From: Gemmatimonadota bacterium
GTDB lineage: Bacteria; Gemmatimonadota; Gemmatimonadetes; Gemmatimonadales; Gemmatimonadaceae
Length of the DNA: 21,809 bases
NCBI GenBank assembly: GCA_028287225.1
Contig: JAQBPZ010000208.1
Coordinates: forward strand, 1-21,809
Direction: 5' to 3'
The position numbers and the translations under genes were made by a program. Shown here in pieces: positions 15,578 to 21,809 of this stretch (the first letter of the stretch is position 1; every line of letters starts with the position of its first letter). The notes under the pieces were generated by a model that saw only the letters and a program-made list of their open reading frames with translations, made no database searches and was not told the DNA's origin.

Positions 15578-16383
15578 GGCAGTACGCCGAGCACGGCGCG
15601 GTATGCGCCGGGCTGAAGGAGTGCGGCCCCCAGAGCGGCCAGCGTGAGGTAGCACGACAGCTCGACAAGTTGATTGGCTGCACCGAGGCAATCGCCGGTG
15701 ATTCCGCCAATGCGCCGGCGAAAATACCGGCCACCGAGTGCGGTGACGACAGCCGATACGGCGAACAGCGGCAGGGCCGCGGCCCCGACCGTGGCGACGA
15801 CGAGACACGCGGCAAGCGCCGTCCCTCCCGCCAGTCGTGCGGTCGTGACGGCCGAGGCAAACGGCCGGCTGCGGGAATTCTCGTCGCGCACGTAGTCGTA
15901 CCGGTGAATGAGGGGAAGGCTCGACCAGCGGGACAGGACGTGTGCGGCAATCAGCCCCCGCGCGACCGCCCCGGCCCCACCCGTGGTGCCGATGGATGCG
16001 AGCAATGCCACGCGTGCAGTCAGCGACAGGACCACGCCGACCGCTCCGTACGAGCCGATGCGGCTGTCCTTCATGATGGCGAGCACCTGCGCACGCTCCC
16101 ACCCGCCACCGAAGCCATCGCAGGCGTCGGCGAGCGCATCCTCGTGGAATGCACCCGTGAGCCACACGGTCGCGGTGACGGACAGAACGGCGGCGACCGT
16201 GGATGGCCAGAGCAGCGCGCCGCACGCGTACGCGAGCGCGCCCGACGCTCCAACGACCACGCCCACCGCAGGGAACCAGGCCGTTGAGCGGGCGAGCAGG
16301 TCCGTGTCGTACCCCACCCATGAAGGCACGGGAATACGCGTGAGGAACATCAACGCGGCGAAGGGAGCGCGCGGCCTTCTCAC
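15574..16383 (-). CDS. cobS: Adenosylcobinamide-GDP ribazoletransferase CobS
   Basis: CobS is an inner-membrane enzyme that joins adenosylcobinamide-GDP with alpha-ribazole (phosphate). The 269-aa protein shows the family opening FLTRIPVP (13-20), GAFHEDALADACDGFGGG (77-94) with metal-binding acidic residues, and MKDSRIGSYG. At least five hydrophobic segments are visible. The GTG start overlaps the cobU stop and the stop overlaps cobC, each by four bases. The length is normal. Confidence 0.95.
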   Translation of the reverse strand: MRRPRAPFAALMFLTRIPVPSWVGYDTDLLARSTAWFPAVGVVVGASGALAYACGALLWPSTVAAVLSVTATVWLTGAFHEDALADACDGFGGGWERAQVLAIMKDSRIGSYGAVGVVLSLTARVALLASIGTTGGAGAVARGLIAAHVLSRWSSLPLIHRYDYVRDENSRSRPFASAVTTARLAGGTALAACLVVATVGAAALPLFAVSAVVTALGGRYFRRRIGGITGDCLGAANQLVELSCYLTLAALGAALLQPGAYRAVLGVLP

Positions 16384-16925
16384 CGCGCGCCCTTGAGCGG
16401 AAGCTCGAGGCCGGCCACCATCAGCACGACGCGGTCTGCCGCGGCGGCGACGACCTGGTTCGCGCGGCCGAGCGCGTCGCGATAGACGCGCCCGAGCGGT
16501 GTTGGGGGTACGATGCCCAGACCAACCTCATTGCTCACCACGATGCAGTGCACGCCCTCGTCGCTCAGGGCGGCGACCAGGTGTTCCGTGCGGGCGGCGA
16601 TGTCGCCCTCATCGGGCGGTGGATCGCTGGAGAGCAGCACGTTGCTCACCCAGAGCGTGAGGCAGTCGAGGACGATGACGTCGTAAGCGCCGGCGCGCGC
16701 ACGCAACGCGTTCGGGACGTCCAGCGTTTCCTCCAGCGTCGTCCAGCCCGTTGGGCGCTCGGCGCGGTGGCGCGCCGCACGGGCACGCATGTCGTCGTCG
16801 TACAACCCTGCCGTGGCGACGAACAGTACGCGCTGATTGTGGTTCACTGCGAGGGCGTCCGCCATGGACACGGCACGCGCGCTCTTGCCGGAGCGGACAC
16901 CGCCAAGCAGCAAGGTGAGTGTCAT
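16380..16925 (-). CDS. cobU: Adenosylcobinamide kinase / adenosylcobinamide-phosphate guanylyltransferase CobU
   Basis: CobU (CobP) phosphorylates adenosylcobinamide and then attaches GMP. The 181-aa protein carries a P-loop GGVRSGKS (8-15), His53 in ARHRAERP as the likely guanylyl acceptor, DCLTLWVSN (87-95) and SNEVGLGIVP. The ATG at 16925 overlaps the cobQ stop in ATGA. Long upstream codons in the same frame are a shadow of cobQ. Its presence implies that the cell can use cobinamide. Confidence 0.95.
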   Translation of the reverse strand: MTLTLLLGGVRSGKSARAVSMADALAVNHNQRVLFVATAGLYDDDMRARAARHRAERPTGWTTLEETLDVPNALRARAGAYDVIVLDCLTLWVSNVLLSSDPPPDEGDIAARTEHLVAALSDEGVHCIVVSNEVGLGIVPPTPLGRVYRDALGRANQVVAAAADRVVLMVAGLELPLKGAR

Positions 16926-18433
16926 GCGATGCCCATCGCTCGGCGAAGCGGTACCATGTCCAGGTGCGTGCGCAGGAGATTCGCCACCGCGTCGAAAGGG
17001 TCGGTGCAGGCGTCGACGGCGGGCGGCAGTGAGCCGCCGCGTGCTTCGGCGAGTCGCTCCAGGACGGCGCGGCGATAGGCCCGTTCCACGAAGATCCCGT
17101 GCAGGTACGTGCCCATCGTGAGGTGGTCCGCGTCGACCGCTCCGTCGTCGTGCAGATCGGCGCTGTCGGCGTCGAGCACCTGCATGGCTGGCGACGCGGA
17201 CGCCACGGTACGTCCCATGTGAATTTCGAACCCCTCCAGCGGCAGATCCGGCTCGATTCCCAGCCACGCGCCGGCGCCCGAACGGGCGCGCACGGCGCGC
17301 GTCACCTTGGAGGGTGCGAAGGTCGTCTCCACATCGAGCAGCCCCAGGCCCGGCATCGCCGCGGTTGGGGACTCGACACCGTCCGGATCGTGCAGCACCT
17401 GCCCGAGCATCTGGTACCCGCCGCACACACCGAGCACCGCTCCGCCAGCGCGCCGATGGGCGGCGATCGCGGCATCGAGCTGACGCTCGCGAAGCCATGC
17501 GAGATCGTGCATCGTGGACTTCGTGCCCGGGATCACCACGAGATCCGCATTGGTCAGCTCGGACGGGGTGGTCACGTAGCGCACGTGGACACCCGGCTCG
17601 CGCGCAAGTGGGCTGAAGTCGTCGAAGTTCGCGAGGTGTGGCAGGCGTACGACGGCCACGTCGACCACGGCCTCCGGTACTCGCGCGTCGACCGGAACGC
17701 CGAGGGAGTCCTCTTCGGGCAGCTCGATCTCGGTCCAGGGAAGGACGCCGAGCGTCCGAATGCCGGTGCGTTCGAGGAGCGTGGCGAACCCCGGATCGAG
17801 CAGGGTGGGGTCGCCGCGGAACTTGTTGACGAGGTAGCCCACGATGCGCCGCCGGTCATCCTCCGGCAGCAGCATGGCGGTGCCGAAAAAGGAGGCGAAC
17901 ACGCCACCGCGCTCGATGTCACCCACGAGGAGCACCGGTGCATCGGCGTGGCGCGCCACGCGCATGTTCACCAGATCGTACTGCGCGAGGTTGATTTCCG
18001 CCGGACTGCCTGCTCCTTCGATGATGACGACGTCGAAGCGCTGGCGGAGCGTGTCGAGACTCTCGGTCACCACGCGCCACAGCGCTTCACGGCGCGCGTA
18101 ATAGTCGCGGACCGCAAGGGTCTCGGTGGCGCGCCCGAGCACCACCACCTGCGACCGATGCTGGTCCGTGGGCTTGAGCAGAATGGGGTTCATCAACACC
18201 GATGGCGTCGTGCGCGCGGCCAGCGCCTGGGTAAACTGCGCGCGGCCGATCTCCCCGCCGTCGGCCGTGACCGCCGCGTTGAGCGACATGTTCTGCGCCT
18301 TGAACGGTGCGACTCGAAGTCCCTCGTCCGCGAACAGGCGGCAGAGCCCTGCGCACACCGTGGACTTGCCGGCGTGCGACGCGGTGCCCTGGACCATCAG
18401 GACGGCGGCGCGGCGAGACTCGGGAGAAGACAT
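16922..18433 (-). CDS. cobQ: Cobyric acid synthase CobQ
   Basis: CobQ (CbiP) amidates four side chains of adenosylcobyrinate a,c-diamide, using glutamine and ATP. The 503-aa length is typical. The N-terminal dethiobiotin-synthase-like domain has the P-loop GTASHAGKST and PFKAQNMSLNA. The C-terminal type 1 glutamine amidotransferase domain has nucleophile Cys337 (GVCGGYQMLG) and His445 (TYLHG). The ATG at 18433 is the family-consistent start; no strong ribosome site precedes it, and an upstream ATG near 18493 is possible. It is the first gene of the minus-strand cob operon and is divergent from the B12 uptake operon. Confidence 0.95.
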   Translation of the reverse strand: MSSPESRRAAVLMVQGTASHAGKSTVCAGLCRLFADEGLRVAPFKAQNMSLNAAVTADGGEIGRAQFTQALAARTTPSVLMNPILLKPTDQHRSQVVVLGRATETLAVRDYYARREALWRVVTESLDTLRQRFDVVIIEGAGSPAEINLAQYDLVNMRVARHADAPVLLVGDIERGGVFASFFGTAMLLPEDDRRRIVGYLVNKFRGDPTLLDPGFATLLERTGIRTLGVLPWTEIELPEEDSLGVPVDARVPEAVVDVAVVRLPHLANFDDFSPLAREPGVHVRYVTTPSELTNADLVVIPGTKSTMHDLAWLRERQLDAAIAAHRRAGGAVLGVCGGYQMLGQVLHDPDGVESPTAAMPGLGLLDVETTFAPSKVTRAVRARSGAGAWLGIEPDLPLEGFEIHMGRTVASASPAMQVLDADSADLHDDGAVDADHLTMGTYLHGIFVERAYRRAVLERLAEARGGSLPPAVDACTDPFDAVANLLRTHLDMVPLRRAMGIA

Positions 18434-18511
18434 GCAGGGGACGGAAAGGTCGCGCAACAGGCTCCAGCCAATACGACGTGGGTGGCGCGGCATGGGAATG
18501 TACCCATTGGC

Positions 18512-18540
18512 TTGCCGATGGCGGACCAGGCAGATACGTT
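18512..18540 (+). promoter_or_regulatory. Candidate promoter of the B12 uptake operon
   Basis: TTGCCG at 18512-18517 and TACGTT at 18535-18540 are separated by 17 bases. They lie 20 bases before the riboswitch aptamer. Both boxes are imperfect, so this is a proposal. Confidence 0.35.
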
Positions 18541-18560
18541 CCGGACACAATCGAAACGCG

Positions 18561-18734
18561 ATCGGGGCCTGCAGCATCTGTACTGGAAGCCGGTGAGACT
18601 CCGGCACGGCCCCGCCACTGTGAAAGGTACGCCGGCGCGCCAAGCGCCCGGCGAAACGCGCCAACATGCATGACCACTGGGCTTGTCCCGGGAAGGTCGT
18701 TGGCGCGCCCTTGAGTCAGGAGACCTGCCCCGGT
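18561..18734 (+). ncRNA. Cobalamin riboswitch
   Basis: The B12-box core GCCCCGCCACTGTGAAAGGT is at about 18609-18628, following AGCCGGTGAGACTCCGG. The conserved 3' element GAGTCAGGAGACCTGCC is at 18713-18729. Bases 18561-18568 pair with 18727-18734 to close P1 (eight pairs, one wobble). It precedes btuF on the same strand and should shut the uptake operon when adenosylcobalamin is plentiful. It is on the wrong strand to control cobQ-cobU-cobS-cobC. Confidence 0.95.
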
Positions 18735-18736
18735 CG

Positions 18737-18773
18737 CGCCCGCAACAACCCCCTCGAGGGAGGGGCGCGGGCG
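18737..18773 (+). terminator. Probable expression-platform hairpin of the cobalamin riboswitch
   Basis: CGCCCGC at 18737-18743 pairs with GCGGGCG at 18767-18773, and a C run inside (18749-18753) can pair with GGGG at 18762-18765. It starts right after P1. No T-tract follows, so it may act as a regulatory stem rather than a classical terminator. Confidence 0.5.
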
Positions 18774-18850
18774 TAGTGTCGGGCCAGGGGGAGCCGTCTG
18801 CCTCCGTGCTCCTCCTGCGCCTCGCCCGCTCCCGCACGCTGGAGCTGGGC

Positions 18851-19819
18851 ATGTCCGTCATCCGATCACACTTCCTGTTCGCCGCTGCCGTCGTCGCGGC
18901 GCTCGTCGCGGTTCCTTGTGCGGCGAGAGGGCAGGGTGCGCGATCCGATGCCCGAGGGGGACCGCCCGGGGCACCGGTGTCGATCACGGACGACGCAGGC
19001 ACCACGCTTCGCCTGCGACACCCGGCGGCGCGCGTCATCTCCCTCATTCCCAGCGCGACCGAGACGCTCATCGCGATCGGTGCGACGGACCGGATCATCG
19101 GGCGCACGCGATACGACGTCGCGCCGGAGGTCACACGCGTGCCATCCGTGGGTGGCGGCCTCGATCCCAGCGTGGAGGCGATTGTGGCGCTGCATCCCGA
19201 CGTCGTGATCTCGTGGGAGCACGACCGCCGTCAGCGCACGCGGGAGAAGCTCACCGCGCTCCGAGTGCCCGTGCTGAGCCTGCGCACGGAAGACACGACG
19301 GACGCCTTCCGGGTGTTCGAGCGGCTGGGCGCGTTGACCGGGCGCTCGGCTGCAGCCACGGCGCTGACAGAACGGGTGCACGCTGCCTTCCGCTCGGTCG
19401 CGCGCGCGAGCGCCGGGCGCCCGGTGCCGGTGGTGTTCTACGTGGTCTACAACAATCCCCCGATGACGGCCAGTCCGGCGACCTTCATCGGACAGCTCAT
19501 CGGCCTTGCCGGCGGGACGCTCGCCTTCCCGGAGCATGGACCGCTCTGGCCCACGGTGAGCATGGAGGCACTGGTGCAGCGGCAACCGGACGTCATCGTG
19601 CTCCCGGTGGGAGAGAAGGGGGTGATCACCCTCGAGAAGCTGCGCAACACCCCGGGCTGGCGGGACCTGACGGCGGTTCGTGAGGGACGTGTCGCCACGG
19701 TGCCGTCGAATCTCGTCAATCGTCCCGGGCCGCGATTGGGCGAGGCCGCCCGTGCGCTGTTCGATGCGATCCACTCGCCAGCGGTGGAACAGGCCGTCCG
19801 CCGGCGCACCACGCGGTGA
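18851..19819 (+). CDS. btuF: Cobalamin ABC transporter substrate-binding protein BtuF
   Basis: A 322-aa periplasmic binding protein of the BtuF/FhuD type. A signal peptide (LFAAAVVAALVAVPCAARG) is followed by the helical-backbone fold with RVISLIPSATETLIAIGA and EAIVALHPDVVI, both typical of corrinoid-binding proteins. The ATG at 18851 follows GGAG at 18841-18844; the longer frame upstream runs through the riboswitch and is rejected. The stop overlaps the btuC GTG by four bases. The ligand is assigned as cobalamin because of the riboswitch and the neighbours. It would hand B12 to BtuCD. Confidence 0.92.
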   Translation: MSVIRSHFLFAAAVVAALVAVPCAARGQGARSDARGGPPGAPVSITDDAGTTLRLRHPAARVISLIPSATETLIAIGATDRIIGRTRYDVAPEVTRVPSVGGGLDPSVEAIVALHPDVVISWEHDRRQRTREKLTALRVPVLSLRTEDTTDAFRVFERLGALTGRSAAATALTERVHAAFRSVARASAGRPVPVVFYVVYNNPPMTASPATFIGQLIGLAGGTLAFPEHGPLWPTVSMEALVQRQPDVIVLPVGEKGVITLEKLRNTPGWRDLTAVREGRVATVPSNLVNRPGPRLGEAARALFDAIHSPAVEQAVRRRTTR

Positions 19820-20823
19820 GTGGCCGGCCGGCTGTGACGATCGGGCGTGCGGTTGTTCTCCTTGCGGCGCTTCTCGCGGCAATGATCGTGGGCGTGCGCG
19901 TTGGTGCCGTGGGGATGACGACGATGGACGTGCTGGCCGCACTGGCCGGCCGGGGGGACGCCACTTCGCGGACCATCATCGTCGGCCTCCGGCTCCCTCG
20001 TGTGGCACAGGCGGCCCTCGCGGGTGCCGCGCTCGCCCTGAGCGGCGCCACGCTGCAGGCGCTCTTCCGCAACCCCCTGGCAGACCCCTACACGCTCGGC
20101 GTGTCCAGCGGCGCGTCAGTCGGCGCGGTCGCTGCGATCACGCTCGGCCTCGCGCAACGCTCGGTCTACGCGGTCCCGGCGTGTGCACTCGCTGGTGCCC
20201 TGCTCACGGTTGCCGTCGTGCTGCGGCTGGCGGCCATGGCGGGCCGCACCTTCGACACGAAGGTGCTGCTGCTCGCCGGGGTCATCGTCGGCACCTTCTG
20301 CCACGCGCTGGTCATGCTGGTGCTCAGCTTCTCCGACGTGGAGTCGTTCAGGTCGGCAATCTTCTGGATGATGGGGAGCCACGCCGGCGCAGGCTGGACG
20401 AGCGTGACCGCGCTCGGCCTCACGCTGGTGGTGGGTGGCGCGGCGGTGGTTGCGATGGCGCGGCCACTCAACGCGCTCGCGCTGGGGGAGCGGACCGCGT
20501 CATCGCTGGGCGTGAACGTGCGGGTGGCAACCTGGACGGCGATCGTTGCCTCGGCGTCGCTGGCGGCAGCATCGGTGGCGGCGAGCGGAGTGATCGCGTT
20601 TGTGGGTCTCGTGGCACCCCATCTGGTGCGGCTGCGCTGCGGGAATGACTACCGCACGCTTCTGCCATTCTCCGCCCTCGCCGGCGCGACGCTGATGGTG
20701 GTGGCGGATACGACGGCCCGCGTCGCGTTCGCGCCGTCCGAGCTGCCGATCGGGGTGGTCACTGCGCTGATCGGCGTTCCGCTCTTCCTGCACCTGCTGC
20801 TGCGGCGCGGCGCTCGCGCATGA
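19816..20823 (+). CDS. btuC: Cobalamin ABC transporter permease BtuC
   Basis: A 335-aa inner-membrane permease of the FecCD/BtuC family, with about ten hydrophobic segments expected. Family blocks are ALSGATLQALFRNPLADPYT, LGVSSGASVGAV, GVIAFVGLVAPHLVR near the end of the sixth to eighth helices, and a final helix EL.IGVVTALIGVPLFL. The GTG start overlaps btuF, and the stop overlaps btuD (ATGA). It forms the transmembrane channel with BtuD. Confidence 0.94.
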   Translation: MSGRPAVTIGRAVVLLAALLAAMIVGVRVGAVGMTTMDVLAALAGRGDATSRTIIVGLRLPRVAQAALAGAALALSGATLQALFRNPLADPYTLGVSSGASVGAVAAITLGLAQRSVYAVPACALAGALLTVAVVLRLAAMAGRTFDTKVLLLAGVIVGTFCHALVMLVLSFSDVESFRSAIFWMMGSHAGAGWTSVTALGLTLVVGGAAVVAMARPLNALALGERTASSLGVNVRVATWTAIVASASLAAASVAASGVIAFVGLVAPHLVRLRCGNDYRTLLPFSALAGATLMVVADTTARVAFAPSELPIGVVTALIGVPLFLHLLLRRGARA

Positions 20824-21653
20824 CGGCGCCGAGCCACGACTGGCAGCTGACCGCGGTCAGCTACGGGTATTCGGCGGAGCGTCTCGCCGTGCGCGACGTC
20901 TCGCTGGCGATGAGGGCGGGAACGCTCACCGCATTGGTCGGTCCGAACGGCGCCGGCAAGAGCACGGTGCTGGCGCTGCTCCTGGGACACCTGGTGCCCA
21001 CGGCCGGCTCAGTGACCTTCGGGTCGCGGGAGGTCAGCGCGTGGCCACGACGTGCCCTGGCCCGCCAGGTAGGAGTGGTGCCACAGCACGAGACCCCGGC
21101 CTTTGCCCTCACGGTGCGCGAGGTCGTGGCGATGGGCCGGTATCCGCATCTCGGCCTGCTGGCCGCGGAACAGGACGATGACCGCGCGGCCATCGAACGT
21201 GCACTGGCCCGCTGCAATCTCCTGACGCTCCGTGACCGTCCGATGGATGCCCTGTCGGGAGGAGAGCAGCAGCGGGCGCGTCTGGCGCGGGCGATGGCGC
21301 AGGAACCCGCCGCCTATGTGCTCGACGAACCGACGGCCGGACTCGACTGCGCGCACGAGATGGCGCTGTTCGAGCATGCGCGCACCCTCTGCGCCGGGGG
21401 CGCGACTGTCGTCCTGGTCACGCACCACGTGAACCTCGCGGCGCGCTACGCGGACCGCGTCGCGCTGCTGTCGGCGGGGTCGCTGCTCGCCGCTGGGCCA
21501 CCGCGCGATGTCCTCACGGCGGAGCGATGTTCGGGCGTCTTCCAATGGCCCATCACCATACACCCGCATCCAGGCGCCGGCCACGACGCCGGAGCTCCGC
21601 AGCTCGTTCCACTCGCACGTTCCGGCGCGCCCACACGCGCTTCCCTTTCCTGA
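20820..21653 (+). CDS. btuD: Cobalamin ABC transporter ATP-binding protein BtuD
   Basis: A 277-aa ATPase with Walker A GPNGAGKST (41-49), Q-loop Gln89, signature LSGGEQQ (145-151), Walker B YVLDEPTAGLD (166-176) and switch His202. All catalytic positions are intact. The ATG overlaps btuC by four bases. The C-terminal tail of about 40 residues is rich in Pro, His and Ala and lies outside the ATPase fold. The substrate is inferred from the riboswitch-led operon; iron-siderophore ATPases look alike. Confidence 0.93.
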   Translation: MTAPSHDWQLTAVSYGYSAERLAVRDVSLAMRAGTLTALVGPNGAGKSTVLALLLGHLVPTAGSVTFGSREVSAWPRRALARQVGVVPQHETPAFALTVREVVAMGRYPHLGLLAAEQDDDRAAIERALARCNLLTLRDRPMDALSGGEQQRARLARAMAQEPAAYVLDEPTAGLDCAHEMALFEHARTLCAGGATVVLVTHHVNLAARYADRVALLSAGSLLAAGPPRDVLTAERCSGVFQWPITIHPHPGAGHDAGAPQLVPLARSGAPTRASLS

Positions 21654-21661
21654 GACGCACC

Positions 21662-21809
21662 ATGGCTTTCCTCAACACCCGTCCGCTCGTTGCATTCCTG
21701 CTCATTGCCGGCGCGGCGTCCGCTGCCTCGGCACAGCGCACGCCGCGCGACTCCGCCGCGGCCGACAGCGCACGCCGCGCCGCCCGCCTTGCGCCCGTCG
21801 TGACGACCG
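21662..21809 (+). CDS. N-terminus of a TonB-dependent receptor, probably BtuB-like (cut by window end)
   Basis: The first 49 codons are visible. They encode a signal peptide (VAFLLIAGAASAASA) and a linker DSAAADSARRAARLAPVVTT, whose end looks like the start of a TonB-box or plug region. It begins eight bases after btuD, in the riboswitch operon, so an outer-membrane cobalamin receptor is expected. The barrel itself is outside the window, so the family call is by context and N-terminal pattern. Confidence 0.6.
   Translation, partial: MAFLNTRPLVAFLLIAGAASAASAQRTPRDSAAADSARRAARLAPVVTT

Noticed and set aside
15578..16321. Long N-terminal extension of the cobC frame (460 aa in all)
   Set aside because: It is a GC-rich shadow of cobS, Arg-rich without motifs, and the GTG at 15577 gives the usual coupled start.
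17099..18673. Plus-strand 524-codon open frame opposite cobQ
   Set aside because: It is the antisense of a clear CobQ; its sequence is His/Arg rich without any domain, typical of high-GC shadow frames.

Overview
The window is high-GC bacterial chromosome, most likely from Gemmatimonadota. That is an inference from GC-rich codon use, the secreted S9 peptidase and the style of the TonB receptors; no rRNA or other marker is present to confirm it. It splits into an accessory left half (about 1-10,275) and a conserved metabolic right half (about 10,540-21,809).

Left half: four direct copies of the 3' half of a tRNA-Gly(CCC) gene (anticodon loop to acceptor end, no 5' half) lie at 1-94, 2434-2528, 7410-7567 and 10116-10273. 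They cut the region into three modules. Module 1 (2.43 kb, minus strand) carries a small excisionase-like gene and a broken, chimeric tyrosine integrase. Module 2 (about 4.9 kb) carries a HipB/HipA-type toxin-antitoxin pair with its own promoter and operator, a decayed remnant that may be a CtaG-like gene, and a TonB-dependent receptor broken by frameshifts and a nonsense codon. Module 3 (about 2.5 kb) carries an intact secreted S9 prolyl-oligopeptidase-type peptidase. Three of the four tRNA fragments are followed by a strong terminator-like hairpin. The simplest reading is serial accretion of small integrative elements at one tRNA-Gly gene, whose intact copy should lie left of the window.

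Right half, thiamine: a promoter and TPP riboswitch precede thiC-thiM-thiE-thiD, which overlap or nearly touch. Together they make HMP-P (ThiC), phosphorylate HMP-P (ThiD), salvage thiazole (ThiM) and couple the halves (ThiE). No thiazole synthase genes (thiG, thiS, thiO/H) are in the window.

Right half, cobalamin: cobQ-cobU-cobS-cobC run on the minus strand in four-base overlaps and cover late corrinoid amidation and nucleotide-loop assembly. Divergently, a cobalamin riboswitch leads a plus-strand uptake operon btuF-btuC-btuD followed by the start of a TonB-dependent receptor (probably BtuB-like) cut by the window end. The two cobalamin operons are back to back, but only the uptake operon carries a visible aptamer.
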